From positions 1 to 55,144 of the forward strand of contig JAQTZZ010000028.1 of the NCBI GenBank assembly GCA_028687545.1: 55,144 nucleotides of DNA. The letters are read 5' to 3'. Below are positions 33,618 to 42,866 of this stretch, piece by piece (position 1 is the stretch's first letter; each line of letters starts with the position of its first letter). The notes under the pieces were generated by a model, which searched no databases, had not been told where the DNA came from, and saw only the letters and a list, made by a program, of their open reading frames with translations. Position numbers and translations under genes: made by a program. This DNA is from Candidatus Wallbacteria bacterium (GTDB taxonomy: Bacteria; Muiribacteriota; JAQTZZ01).

Positions 33618-35300
33618 TCATCCCTGCCTGCGTTTTTTTTCCCTGCCTTTTACGTCCTTCTCCCTTGCTTCTTCTTCTGCCAGCTTTCTTTTCCTCTCCC
33701 GATGAGCCAGATATTCCTCGTAATTGCCTGTATAGGAAGTTACTTCTCCGTCCTGGATGTAAACGATCTTGTTGGCAAGCTGGTCTATGAAATAGCGGTC
33801 ATGGGAGACGAAGATGATTGTGCCTTCGAAATAACGCAAAGCATCCAGCAGCACGTCTTTCGAATAGATGTCCAGATGATTGGTGGGTTCGTCCAGAACC
33901 AGCAGATTGGATTTGCGTAAAAGCAATCTGGCCAGAGCGAGCCTCGAACGTTCACCGCCTGACAGCACTTCAACTTTTTTGTAGATATCATCGTCGTGGA
34001 ATAAAAATGCTCCCAGAATGTCCCTCAGTAGCGGGATCTGCTCATTGGCTGCGTTGCAGCTCATTTCTTCGATCACAGTGCGCTGATGATTCAGCACTTC
34101 AGACGGTTCCTGGGCGTAATAGTCAAGCTGCACATTATGGCCTTGTACTGCTTCACCCATGTCCTGCGGCAGCCTGCCGGCAATAATCTTGATCAGGGTG
34201 GTTTTTCCCGACCCGTTTTTGCCTAGTACTGCCACGCGGTCTCCGCGTTCCACCTCGAATTCAGCTCCCATGAATACGACCTTTTCGCCGAACTGCTTGG
34301 CCAGATCCTGCACCTTGAGCACTTTGAGCCCTGAATTTTGAGCCTTTGGAAAACGGAAGCGGATTTTCTTTCTCTTGGGTGGGATTTTCACAACTTCCAT
34401 CTTTTCCACCATCTTGATGCGGGACTGCACTGCAGATGCTTTGGAAGCCTTGGCTCTGAAACGGTCAATGAAGCGCTCGGCTTTTTCCTTGGCCTGCTCA
34501 TATTCTTCGGCCTGCCTGTGCAGGGAATCAATGTATTCCTCCCTCGCCGTCTCGAACTGGGTGTAATTGCCTGTATAGACCTTCATCTCGCTGTTGTAGA
34601 GCTCTGCTACCCGCTTGACCAGTGCGTCCAGAAAATAGCGGTCGTGTGACACCAGCATCACTGCTCCGGGGTAGCCACGGATGAATTCCAGCAGCCAGTT
34701 GGACGACTCAATGTCCAGATGATTGGTGGGTTCATCCAGGAGCAGAAGATCAGGTTTTTCGATCAGGATTCTGGCCAGCATGATCCGCATCTGCCAGCCT
34801 CCCGAAAAATGCACACATTTCTTTTCCAGATCCTGTTCCGTGAATCCCAGCCCGAAGAGCACAATCCTCACTCTGGAGTCCAGTTCGTAATAACCCTCGT
34901 GCTTCATTTCTTCGGTCAGTTGAGAGTATTTGCTGGTGACTTTTTCATATTCAAGGGAATCATATTCCACTTCGCCCATCAGGAGTTCAAGTTCAGTCAG
35001 TTTAGCGGCTTTTTCGTAAAGCAGGCTGAAGGCTTTGCGCGCCTCGTCGAAGAGCGTGATTTCCGGATTGTAGCTGAACGGAAGGAACTGAGGCAGATAT
35101 CCGGTACGGATATTGCCTGCCCGGTTGATGGTCCCTGCGTCATCATCTTCCAGCCCGCAGAGTATTTTCATCAACGTAGTCTTGCCTGACCCGTTTTCAC
35201 CGACCAGGGCGATTCTGTCGCGCTGCCTGATGTGCAGGTCAAGGTTCTCGAACAGAAGTTTCGGGCCATAGCGCTTTTTCAGACCATTGATGTGCACCAT
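33618..35300 (-). CDS. ABC-F family ATPase
   Basis: 560 residues with two ATP-binding cassettes and no membrane segments. Cassette 1: Walker A G-E-N-G-S-G-K-T near 33, signature F-S-G-G-W-Q-M-R near 166, Walker B L-L-L-L-D-E-P-T-N-H-L-D. Cassette 2: G-K-N-G-S-G-K-T near 362, L-S-G-G-E-R-S-R, L-L-V-L-D-E-P-T-N-H-L-D. A charged linker of about 80 residues (E-E-Y-E-Q-A-K-E-K-A-E-R-F) lies between, and a short basic tail (G-R-E-K-K-R-R-Q-G) ends the protein. ABC-F proteins act on ribosomes; both regulatory (Uup/YfmR-like) and resistance types exist, and this looks like the former. ATG lies 6 bp after its -10 box. Confidence 0.93.
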   Translation of the reverse strand: MVHINGLKKRYGPKLLFENLDLHIRQRDRIALVGENGSGKTTLMKILCGLEDDDAGTINRAGNIRTGYLPQFLPFSYNPEITLFDEARKAFSLLYEKAAKLTELELLMGEVEYDSLEYEKVTSKYSQLTEEMKHEGYYELDSRVRIVLFGLGFTEQDLEKKCVHFSGGWQMRIMLARILIEKPDLLLLDEPTNHLDIESSNWLLEFIRGYPGAVMLVSHDRYFLDALVKRVAELYNSEMKVYTGNYTQFETAREEYIDSLHRQAEEYEQAKEKAERFIDRFRAKASKASAVQSRIKMVEKMEVVKIPPKRKKIRFRFPKAQNSGLKVLKVQDLAKQFGEKVVFMGAEFEVERGDRVAVLGKNGSGKTTLIKIIAGRLPQDMGEAVQGHNVQLDYYAQEPSEVLNHQRTVIEEMSCNAANEQIPLLRDILGAFLFHDDDIYKKVEVLSGGERSRLALARLLLRKSNLLVLDEPTNHLDIYSKDVLLDALRYFEGTIIFVSHDRYFIDQLANKIVYIQDGEVTSYTGNYEEYLAHRERKRKLAEEEAREKDVKGREKKRRQG

Positions 35301-35306
35301 GCGGGC

Positions 35307-35335
35307 AATATAGCATCATGAGGTCTGCGGGTCAA
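35307..35335 (-). promoter_or_regulatory. Promoter of the ABC-F gene, leaderless configuration
   Basis: -35 TTGACC (35335-35330), 17-bp spacer, -10 TATATT (35312-35307), then 6 bp (GCCCGC) and ATG at 35300. Transcription should start at the ATG itself. Both hexamers match 5 of 6, which makes this the best-supported leaderless case in the window. Confidence 0.75.
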
Positions 35336-35379
35336 GAAGGGTGCAACATTCAAAAATCGAATTTAACAAACCTGAAATC

Positions 35380-35388
35380 TGATATAAT
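35380..35388 (+). promoter_or_regulatory. Extended -10 promoter of the ChrB-domain gene
   Basis: TGA-TATAAT is a perfect extended -10. The start near 35395 gives a leader of about 21 nt carrying GGAGG at 35405-35409 before the GTG start. It lies in the divergent gap with the ABC-F gene. Confidence 0.7.
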
Positions 35389-35415
35389 TTTCAGATCAAC
35401 TTCCGGAGGTGGATT

Positions 35416-35850
35416 GTGAAATGGGTAACCCGCGCGCATGTGCAGATAGATAGAGTGGCCTGTCCCTGGCTGATCAAGCGCTTCATCGACTCAGAGGCGG
35501 AATTCACATTTGTCGCCAAAGACCTTGTTTTAAAACAGGCTGCAAAAGATAACGCAATTCCATTCGACATACAGGATGTCGAACTCGGGCATCACGGTAA
35601 ATCATGCAGCTTTGTGGCAATCATGGAAAAATACAACCTCAAGGACCGTGCACTTCTGAAGCTGGCAGAGGTTGTGAATGCAGCCGACACAGGCATGCAG
35701 TCATCCAATCCTTACGCGCCAGGGCTGGACGCCATAGCCCGCGGTTTCTCGCTGTTGCATCCCGACGATTTCGATAATCTGGAAGCCCAGTTCATGGTCT
35801 ATGACGCGCTTTACACATTTTTCAGGCTGGGAGATGTCAAAGTCGAATAG
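35416..35850 (+). CDS. Stand-alone ChrB C-terminal-domain protein
   Basis: 144 residues from GTG, with GGAGG 6 bp upstream. The start M-K-W-V-T-R-A-H-V-Q-I-D-R-V-A-C-P-W-L-I-K-R-F-I is split by family consensus as in the C-terminal half of ChrB (chromate resistance) proteins, followed by a D-I-x-x-V-x-L-G-H-H region near 55-64 and D-x-x-Y-x-x-F near the end. Conserved His, Cys and Asp residues suggest metal binding. Proteins made only of this domain are common, and their activity is not established to my knowledge. An MFS transporter follows 26 bp later, but a link to chromate is not shown. Confidence 0.85.
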   Translation: MKWVTRAHVQIDRVACPWLIKRFIDSEAEFTFVAKDLVLKQAAKDNAIPFDIQDVELGHHGKSCSFVAIMEKYNLKDRALLKLAEVVNAADTGMQSSNPYAPGLDAIARGFSLLHPDDFDNLEAQFMVYDALYTFFRLGDVKVE

Positions 35851-35876
35851 GGTCCCGCAGAAGAATCAGGAGTAGA

Positions 35877-37067
35877 ATGGCGGAAGAAAGAAAAGAACCT
35901 TTTTCAGCCTTAAACCCCAGCATTCTCGGCATGGTGCTGATGGTGGTCCTGGTCGGCATGGGCGAGCGCATGGCGGAACGCTTCCTGCCGCTGTATCTGA
36001 TGGCTCTCGGCGGCAGCAGCTATTCCATCGGTTTTTTAAATGCCATGACCAACCTCTTGAATGCACTCTATTCTTTTCCGGGTGGATGGCTTTCGGATAA
36101 ACTCGGATACAAGCGGGCTCTGACCGTTTTCACCCTGCTTTCCATGTGCGGATACCTGATCGTGATCTTTGTGCCCTGCTGGCAGGCAGTGCTGGTCGGG
36201 GCACTGTTCTTCATTTCCTGGTCCGCGATTTCACTGCCGGCAGTGATGAGCCTCGTCTCAAAAGCAGTCCCTAAAAACAAGCGCACTCTGGGCGTTACGA
36301 TCCATTCCCTGGTCAGGCGCTTCCCGATGGCGTTCGGCCCGGTCTGCGGAGGCCTGATGATCAAGTATTACGGGACAGTCCAGGGAGTAAGATTCGCGTT
36401 CGCTGCAGCTTTCATCCTGGCCGGGATCTCTCTTTTCGTGCAGGACCGTTTCATAAAGGAAAAAAAGCCTGACGACACCTCTCTCCATCTTCGGGATTCC
36501 ATCAAATTCATCCGCGGCGATCTCGCCAATCTCCTGATCTCAGACATACTCATCCGCTTCGCTGAGCAGATACCATACGCTTTCGTAGTGATCTGGTGCG
36601 TAAAAAACATGGGGGTCACTGAGCCGCAGTTCGGTTATCTGACTGCCATCGAAATGGCGACAGCAGTATTGATCTACCTGCCTGTGGCATATTTTGCGGA
36701 CCGCTTCGGCAAAAAGCCGTTCGTGGTGATCACCTTTGGATTCTTTACCATCTTCCCGCTCGCCATCTATTATTCACACAGCTTCGAACTGATGATTCTG
36801 GCTTTCGTCATCAGGGGACTGAAGGAATTCGGTGAACCGACCAGGAAAGCGCTGATCATGGACCTGGCTCCTGATCATGCGAAAGCAGCCACGTTCGGCA
36901 CTTACTACCTGATCCGCGACGTGATAGTCTCCATCGCAGCCCTCGCAAGCGCACCGCTCTGGAACATCTCGCCTGAAGCCAATTTTTTCACTGCTTTCGG
37001 CTGCGGTCTGATCGGAATGATCTATTTCGCCATCTTCGGGAAAGATGTATCAGTCGAAAAGAAGTAA
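35877..37067 (+). CDS. MFS transporter
   Basis: 396 residues with about 12 hydrophobic helices. The loop 2-3 MFS signature is visible as G-G-W-L-S-D-K-L-G-Y-K-R near residue 63, with the related A-D-R-F-G-K-K-P in the second half near 277. AGGAG precedes the ATG. Drug or small-solute efflux is most likely; the substrate cannot be read from the sequence. It is probably co-transcribed with the ChrB-domain gene. It is convergent with the DUF3160 gene with only 4 bp between stop codons and no terminator. Confidence 0.9.
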   Translation: MAEERKEPFSALNPSILGMVLMVVLVGMGERMAERFLPLYLMALGGSSYSIGFLNAMTNLLNALYSFPGGWLSDKLGYKRALTVFTLLSMCGYLIVIFVPCWQAVLVGALFFISWSAISLPAVMSLVSKAVPKNKRTLGVTIHSLVRRFPMAFGPVCGGLMIKYYGTVQGVRFAFAAAFILAGISLFVQDRFIKEKKPDDTSLHLRDSIKFIRGDLANLLISDILIRFAEQIPYAFVVIWCVKNMGVTEPQFGYLTAIEMATAVLIYLPVAYFADRFGKKPFVVITFGFFTIFPLAIYYSHSFELMILAFVIRGLKEFGEPTRKALIMDLAPDHAKAATFGTYYLIRDVIVSIAALASAPLWNISPEANFFTAFGCGLIGMIYFAIFGKDVSVEKK

Positions 37068-37071
37068 AACC

Positions 37072-39198
37072 TTATTTTGCCGTGAATCCGGAGACCCAGG
37101 CCGGCGGCTCAGGTCTGGAGCTTTCCTTGCCCATCTGCTGCCAGAGTTCGTCGGTCAGCCTGTTTTCCATCTTCCACTTGAACTCGTAGCTGGAATAGAC
37201 CGCTCCCCGGCAGAGGCGGTATCCCTTGCCGTCGCTCACGATCACGAAAAGACTGGAGGGCGAGCCAAGGCCTTCTTCCAGAACCTGTTTTGTATTCGGG
37301 TCAGTATGGACATCAGCGGCGATCTCCATCCTGGAGTCGGTTTCAGAGGTGATCAGATCAAGCAGCTCTTTCGGGAAATCGCGCAGCGCTTTGAGTCTGG
37401 CACCGATATCCGCGATCAGGTCGTATTCCGACTCTTCCAGGTCTTTAGCCTGGAGTTCCTTTTCCGAAATAACCTTCAGGCTGTTCAAGAGAGAAACGAA
37501 TTCCCCGATTTTCCCGGATAAGCCGTCTGAATTGATCTTCAGGGTATCCAGATTGGAGCTCAAATCCTTGAGCATCTCAGCGATTCTCCCGTAGACCTCA
37601 GGATATGGCTCAACATAACCATAGGCTTTCTCAGGTTCCTTTGGCGACATTCCCCTTCCCAGCATGGTATAACTCTGCTTGGCATACAGGATGGTGTCAT
37701 GCCGCAGTTCGGTCCAGGAACCCAGGAAAGCCTGCAATTCCTTCTGCTTCCAGGCATCCGACTGCATGAACCTTGGCACGTTTGTCTTCCACTCTTCGGT
37801 TAAAAGCGGCAGCAGGGAATATATCCAGCGCCAGTAAAGATTCTGCTTCCAGTCTGTCTCTTTTTTCGAGATCCACATCTCCTGCTGCAGATTCTTGAGA
37901 AGTACGTCATAATCCGAATACTCAGTGTCACCTTCGGCGGTAAGAATCTTTTGAGCCTGTCTGGAGCCATAGACAGCCGCCACATCGAGGCCGCGGGGGA
38001 AGGCCCTGGCCGGTCCGATATTCGGGATGTCCTCCATGGTGAATGGCTTGCCCTTGCCGGTGTACTTGAGGAACAGCTTATCCTTCTGATTGTGGAAAAC
38101 CAGCTGCTGGAACATGTAGGAGTCTGGGATGAAACGCTGTCCCATCAGTCTGAAGCCTTTGGCGGATGCCGAAAAATCCCCGTCCTCGACAAAGGAAGCT
38201 CCTGACAGGATTTTCGGAGAGCCAAGCTTCAGGGCTTCTTCGATGAACAGGGGTAATTTTGTTTTATCGGAAAATCTGTCCACAGTGCCGGCATCGGTGA
38301 AAATTTTTCTGGAAACAGCCAGATAGTCGTCCACGTTCAGGTCGTCGGTTTTACCCACGAAATAGACTGTCGGCTCGTAAACTGACTTCCAGAGTCCGTA
38401 GGCCTCGGAGTTTTTCAACGCTTCAGTGATCAGGAGGGCCTGCAGCGTCATTTTCTCGCCGCAGGCTTTACCTGCGCCCTCTTTCTGAGGTCTGAGCTTG
38501 AAATCGATCCGGCCGAACCACATCAGGGCCTGGAAATACTGCTGGAATTTCTCGTTCCTGGTGTAATGCCCGCGCGGCACATACTGGCTGTAATCCTCGT
38601 AAGCGTATGGTGTGGAAATCAGGCTCGGCTTGTCGACATAGCGCAGAAGGTCTCTGGATTCGAGTCCCTTGTGAGCTGCCATCTTTGAAAGCTCACTGTC
38701 TGCGAGCTTGTCTGCCTCGGTGCCGGTCCGGTAGGCAGGATCGAAGCAGCGCCTGGCCACTGAAAAATAGCCGAGATTCAGAAGTGCGGCTTCCTTGACC
38801 TCAGGGTCTTTCGCCTGTTCCAGCTGAGCCCTGGTAAGTTCCAGCAGCTTGTCTGTGAGCTCTGCCGCCAGTCCGGAAAGCCTTGTCATTTCCAGGATCC
38901 TCAGCGAATAATCAAAAAAGATGTGCGCTGAATTCAGCAGGGCGTCACTGCTGACAAAAACTGCCCCTCCCCGCTTCTTGATATCTTCATATACCTTGTA
39001 CATCTCTTCTTTCGAACCTGGCTGCACGGCAAAACCATTCCGGGACAGGATTGCCTTCAGGTCGTCGGAAATCTGGATGTTTTCAAACCCTGCCAGACCT
39101 TCCAGTGGAAAGCCGGTGGATTTTGCTTCTTCAGTCGCAGACACGATCCCGGGTACGAACAGCAGCATACCTGCCAAAATGGTCATGAAATACCTCAT
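37072..39198 (-). CDS. Secreted DUF3160-family protein
   Basis: 708 residues from ATG 39198, with GGAGGGG just upstream; a GTG four codons earlier overlaps the ribosome site. Signal peptide at 1-22 (hydrophobic core M-T-I-L-A-G-M-L-L-F-V-P, cleavage near V-S-A). The DUF3160 pattern is clear: V-F-V-S-S-D-A-L-L-N-S-A-H-I-F-F-D-Y and P-R-G-H-Y-T-R-N-E-K-F-Q-Q-Y-F-Q-A-L-M-W-F-G-R. The family is large, exported and of unknown function to my knowledge. It lies alone between convergent MFS and divergent unknown genes. Confidence 0.85.
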   Translation of the reverse strand: MRYFMTILAGMLLFVPGIVSATEEAKSTGFPLEGLAGFENIQISDDLKAILSRNGFAVQPGSKEEMYKVYEDIKKRGGAVFVSSDALLNSAHIFFDYSLRILEMTRLSGLAAELTDKLLELTRAQLEQAKDPEVKEAALLNLGYFSVARRCFDPAYRTGTEADKLADSELSKMAAHKGLESRDLLRYVDKPSLISTPYAYEDYSQYVPRGHYTRNEKFQQYFQALMWFGRIDFKLRPQKEGAGKACGEKMTLQALLITEALKNSEAYGLWKSVYEPTVYFVGKTDDLNVDDYLAVSRKIFTDAGTVDRFSDKTKLPLFIEEALKLGSPKILSGASFVEDGDFSASAKGFRLMGQRFIPDSYMFQQLVFHNQKDKLFLKYTGKGKPFTMEDIPNIGPARAFPRGLDVAAVYGSRQAQKILTAEGDTEYSDYDVLLKNLQQEMWISKKETDWKQNLYWRWIYSLLPLLTEEWKTNVPRFMQSDAWKQKELQAFLGSWTELRHDTILYAKQSYTMLGRGMSPKEPEKAYGYVEPYPEVYGRIAEMLKDLSSNLDTLKINSDGLSGKIGEFVSLLNSLKVISEKELQAKDLEESEYDLIADIGARLKALRDFPKELLDLITSETDSRMEIAADVHTDPNTKQVLEEGLGSPSSLFVIVSDGKGYRLCRGAVYSSYEFKWKMENRLTDELWQQMGKESSRPEPPAWVSGFTAK

Positions 39199-39354
39199 TT
39201 TCCCCTCCACAATCAGACAGCTTCTTTCTGGAACCAGTTCTACTCATCTTACCTCAAATTCGGGAATTCCGCACCTTGACTTTATCCCCGGTCAAAGCAA
39301 TATGTATTAGGGCAATGTAAATGCATTCTGTATCTCGCTTGTTCAAGCAATGAG

Positions 39355-39386
39355 GTTGGTAGGTTAGTAAGTTTGTAAGTTGATAT
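39355..39386. repeat. Octamer element C, single arm
   Basis: Units GTTGGTAG, GTTAGTAA, GTTTGTAA, GTTGATAT in a row. A complementary right arm is missing: the sequence runs into a loop-like CCCCAGGTTGCTGG stretch and then the next start codon at 39420, so this is a half or decayed element. Confidence 0.65.
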
Positions 39387-39419
39387 GCAAGAAAAGAATT
39401 TCCCCAGGTTGCTGGAATA

Positions 39420-40862
39420 ATGGACAGAAACTTTATGACATTAGCATTGATAGTGACTTTATTATTGTCCGCCGCTTTCTCAAAGTCCGATGCCGCGGAT
39501 AAAGTCTTCAGGATGAATTTTGCGGCTTCAGCAGAAAAATTCCGCGACAGTCAAAGCATCGAGAAAAAAATTGTGCTGCCCGGCTGCCTCAGGAATCAAG
39601 GATACAAACTTCGGAAATATCAATTGTTCCCGTCAGGTAATGTCACTATCTTATCCTCAGAAATCAGCGAAACAGAGATTAAATTTTCCTTCAGGATCAG
39701 TAAAAAATTCATGGAGAGCGCTCTGGGACATGTCACGGCTGTGGTTTACTCCCATTCGGATGCTCCGGTCGAGATCCCGCATCCCGAAGCCACCACCCCT
39801 CCGGATATAGTCGACAAAAACTTCGCTGCAGGCTGGCTTAAACCTGGAGAAGCCTATAACTTCGAAGTCCTGCCTGGCAGACTTTTGAAAAGTGTTTTCG
39901 TCCGCTGGACTGATGCAGGGGGAGATTCCAGGGGTGCACTGGAAATCGACGGTCAGAAATTCGGGCAGAAGGAGATCGGCAGTAATTACAACGGTGTGGT
40001 TGCCCGCTTTCCTGTCAAACGTGCCTTTTCCACCAATCGTGAAAAACTGGGCAGAGTAGTGATCGCACAGGACAGGGCGAAAATTTATGCCGTTGAAACT
40101 GTTTACGAAGACTATCTGGAAAAAAGTCCGGCCGGATCAGAAGCTGAACCGGTAAAAATCGAACCGGTCAGAGTACCAGATGGCAGTTTAACCCCCCTGA
40201 TCATCCCCGGATATCCTGTAGCTGCGGAAACTGCTGCATTCGACGATTATCCAGTCCCCTCACAGCTCTATTCCGACAATATTCAGGAAATGCTCAGCCA
40301 TCCCGGCGCCAGATACCTGGATTGCCAGGAATATGTAATTCCGTCGGAACTGGCCAAAAAAACCGGCATCAGCGAACCGAATTTTTCGATGCCGCAAATG
40401 ATCGGCGGGCAGAATCTGATGACAGTGATGGATGATCTCTCCACTGAAGCTGAACCAGGCTCGTATCTTCCAGTTCCTGGCGGAAGCGATCTCTATCCAG
40501 CTCAGACAGTAGTTTTTTCAGCAGGCTCTACTACCGGTAATTCGCCCACAGTCAATCTTTACCCCCGCAGTACCAGCGCAGTTCCCTCAACTCAGACTTC
40601 GGATTCCTCAATTTCAAGCCCAGGTTCGGATAATGAAACCACCCCTCCAGGCGAAGAGGAGGATCCGGCAAAACAGAAAATCATCGGAGAAATGCCGCCG
40701 CCTCCCCTGCTTCTCAATCCGGCAGGAATGAAAATGATGAATTTCCAGGGCCATGAAATTCCGACAGTGAATTCGGAAAACGGGGTTCTGCAGAACAAAA
40801 TCGTGGAACCGACAACTCCGAAGTCAGTGCAGGGATTCGTGACTTCTGCTGATGGACTGTAA
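39420..40862 (+). CDS. Secreted protein of unknown function
   Basis: 480 residues. Signal peptide at 1-25 (L-A-L-I-V-T-L-L-L-S-A-A-F, cleavage near S-D-A-A). Residues about 30-220 look like one or two beta-sandwich domains. Residues 225-330 hold Pro-rich and Asp-rich segments. A Ser/Thr/Pro-rich linker (about 350-400, with P-P-G-E-E-E-D-P) leads to a short tail. No catalytic motif or known family recognised. No clear ribosome site precedes the ATG, and a second Met at codon 6 is possible. Confidence 0.65.
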   Translation: MDRNFMTLALIVTLLLSAAFSKSDAADKVFRMNFAASAEKFRDSQSIEKKIVLPGCLRNQGYKLRKYQLFPSGNVTILSSEISETEIKFSFRISKKFMESALGHVTAVVYSHSDAPVEIPHPEATTPPDIVDKNFAAGWLKPGEAYNFEVLPGRLLKSVFVRWTDAGGDSRGALEIDGQKFGQKEIGSNYNGVVARFPVKRAFSTNREKLGRVVIAQDRAKIYAVETVYEDYLEKSPAGSEAEPVKIEPVRVPDGSLTPLIIPGYPVAAETAAFDDYPVPSQLYSDNIQEMLSHPGARYLDCQEYVIPSELAKKTGISEPNFSMPQMIGGQNLMTVMDDLSTEAEPGSYLPVPGGSDLYPAQTVVFSAGSTTGNSPTVNLYPRSTSAVPSTQTSDSSISSPGSDNETTPPGEEEDPAKQKIIGEMPPPPLLLNPAGMKMMNFQGHEIPTVNSENGVLQNKIVEPTTPKSVQGFVTSADGL

Positions 40863-40888
40863 CATTGAATATTCTCAGTTACTGCCCA

Positions 40889-41431
40889 CTATAAAACCAC
40901 CAGGCAACCGGCAATCAGATCATGCAGGGCCTGCTTTCTGGCGGTGATTCCGGCAATGATGAATCCGACCAGAATTGCGCAGAAGGAAAACAGCTTGCAG
41001 AAATTCCTGGCCAAAGCTCTCAACAGCGTCAATCTCTTCCCGTTCAGATCCAGGACATGCATCCCTAAGGCTCTCTTTCCAGGAGTACCGCGGAAATCCG
41101 TTGATTCAAAAATCGAGTAATACAACAGGAACCAGACCAGGAAATAATTCCCGAAGAAACTGTCAAAACCGCCGTAGCCGTATGACCCTGAGACTCCTTC
41201 CAGGATCCCGCCCAGAAACTTGAGGCAGAAAGTCAAGAGTATCATGTCTATGATAAAGGCCAGGAATCTCAGCCAGAATCCGGCATAGGACGGCTCAAAT
41301 CTCCGGGCTGTCACAGGGACCGGCACAGGGATTTTCACAGAGGCAGGAAGGTCTTTCACCAGGTTATGGCCGCACAGGCCGCAGAACCTGGAATTTTCGG
41401 AAATCTCACTGCCGCACTGGGAACAGAACAT
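40889..41431 (-). CDS. RDD-family membrane protein with N-terminal zinc ribbon
   Basis: 180 residues. M-F-C-S-Q-C-G ... R-F-C-G-L-C-G-H is a double CxxC zinc ribbon (residues 3-21). An RDD domain follows with R-F-L-A-F-I-I-D near 55, G-T-P-G-K-R-A-L-G near 115 and three hydrophobic segments. RDD proteins are inner-membrane proteins of mixed or unknown function. GGAGGAG precedes the ATG. It is convergent with the secreted unknown protein. Confidence 0.85.
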   Translation of the reverse strand: MFCSQCGSEISENSRFCGLCGHNLVKDLPASVKIPVPVPVTARRFEPSYAGFWLRFLAFIIDMILLTFCLKFLGGILEGVSGSYGYGGFDSFFGNYFLVWFLLYYSIFESTDFRGTPGKRALGMHVLDLNGKRLTLLRALARNFCKLFSFCAILVGFIIAGITARKQALHDLIAGCLVVL

Positions 41432-41506
41432 CGCTCCTCCGGGTTTGCTTTCAAACTAGCCTCAATATTACATGGAAACAAGGTTTCTCACAAATTGTCA
41501 CTCACA

Positions 41507-41522
41507 GTTGGATTTTTCCAAC
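41507..41522. promoter_or_regulatory. Inverted repeat upstream of the M28 peptidase gene
   Basis: GTTGGA-TTTT-TCCAAC, perfect 6-bp arms, 45 bp before the ATG. Possible operator or small leader hairpin; no other support. Confidence 0.35.
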
Positions 41523-41566
41523 AAATTCTGACAGCATGAGTTCATCTATGAACAGGAAGTGGGAAA

Positions 41567-42856
41567 ATGAGTTGTTTTGCCAGATTTGTCGCTTTTCTGA
41601 TGATTTTCCAGTCCTACTGCCAGGCGCAGACAACCGGGGAAGTCAAAGATATCTGGAGTGAGTTTAAGAGCAACGCCTTACTGCATGTTCAAAATCTGGC
41701 GGCATTGGGCTGCAGATCCGGCGGCTCTGAAAACGATGCCAAAGCCCGGGCTTATGTGATCAAGTACCTGGAAAAATCAGGACTGACAGTAGAAATTGAG
41801 CCATTCAGCTTTGAGATGTTCATGCTTGAAAAAGCGACGCTGCAAGTCGGCGCAACACAACTGGAACCTGAACTGATCTGTTTCAACCCATACCTTTGTT
41901 CTGATCAGATGACCGGAGAAATAATGTATATCCAGCCCGACCTGTCCAGGGATGCGTGTGCTAGACTCGAGATTGCCGATAAAATAGTGGTGACTGCCAA
42001 GCCAGTCAGTTTTCTCGGGCTGGCAGCGAAAAAATCCAGAGCCATACTTTATTTCGACAGAAAAACCCTTGAAAGCCTGAAGGATCAAGACGGTCGGTTC
42101 TCAAACCTGATCATCAGAGGCAGAATTGACAAAATCAAATCCGCAAATCTGATTGCCAGTCTTAACGTAAAACCGATGTCCAGCGAGATCCTCCTCTCTG
42201 CTCACCTGGATTCAATTAAAGGCCCGGGAGCTGATGACAACGGGTCAGGAAGCGCCGTCCTGCTGGAACTTTGCAGATCTTTCAGATCAGCTTCAATCAA
42301 GCCTCCCTGCAATCTTAAATTTATTTTTTTCGGTGCTGAAGAACTGGGTTTGATCGGAGCCAAAGCATATCTTGAGCAGCATTCGCAGGAGCTTTCCAGG
42401 TGCGAACTGTTGTTCAACCTGGATTCAATCGGGGGAAGCGAAAAAATCTATCTTGAAATGGAGGGTGGTCTGGAAGGCAGTTCAAAAGAAAAAGGTAAAA
42501 GCCAGTTCCCTGAAGAGATAGCATTCAAATCGCACAGTGATTATTCAGGAAAATGGAAGCTCCTTCATCCAATTGTACTTTCAGTCGCATCGTGCGTGCC
42601 TTTATGGCTGAAGGAAGAAATCATGAATTCCGGAAAAGAACTGGGCATTGAGATCACTCCCAGCCGCTTCATGGGTTCAGACCATCTGGTATTCGCCCAG
42701 GCGGGGATCTGCTCCACTGATATCGCTGCCGGAGGAAACCAGAAATTCATGCACACAGCAGATGATAAACCTGAAAATGTGAATCCAGATACCCTGGAAA
42801 AAGCAGGCAGGATTGTGGCAAAAGTTGTCACTGATTTTCCCTGGAAAAAAAAGTAA
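41567..42856 (+). CDS. Secreted M28-family zinc aminopeptidase
   Basis: 429 residues with an N-terminal hydrophobic signal (F-V-A-F-L-M-I-F, cleavage near C-Q-A-Q). The M28 dizinc ligands are in order: H-L-D-S near 208, G-A-D-D-N-G-S-G near 216, A-E-E-L-G near 254, N-L-D-S-I-G near 285 and S-D-H-L near 370, with a late M-H-T-A-D-D. An inserted segment between 60 and 200 fits a PA-like domain. The expected role is cleavage of N-terminal amino acids or small substrates outside the cytoplasm. The stop is 10 bp from the convergent HD-GYP gene. Confidence 0.9.
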   Translation: MSCFARFVAFLMIFQSYCQAQTTGEVKDIWSEFKSNALLHVQNLAALGCRSGGSENDAKARAYVIKYLEKSGLTVEIEPFSFEMFMLEKATLQVGATQLEPELICFNPYLCSDQMTGEIMYIQPDLSRDACARLEIADKIVVTAKPVSFLGLAAKKSRAILYFDRKTLESLKDQDGRFSNLIIRGRIDKIKSANLIASLNVKPMSSEILLSAHLDSIKGPGADDNGSGSAVLLELCRSFRSASIKPPCNLKFIFFGAEELGLIGAKAYLEQHSQELSRCELLFNLDSIGGSEKIYLEMEGGLEGSSKEKGKSQFPEEIAFKSHSDYSGKWKLLHPIVLSVASCVPLWLKEEIMNSGKELGIEITPSRFMGSDHLVFAQAGICSTDIAAGGNQKFMHTADDKPENVNPDTLEKAGRIVAKVVTDFPWKKK

Positions 42857-42866
42857 CCTCTGGCCT

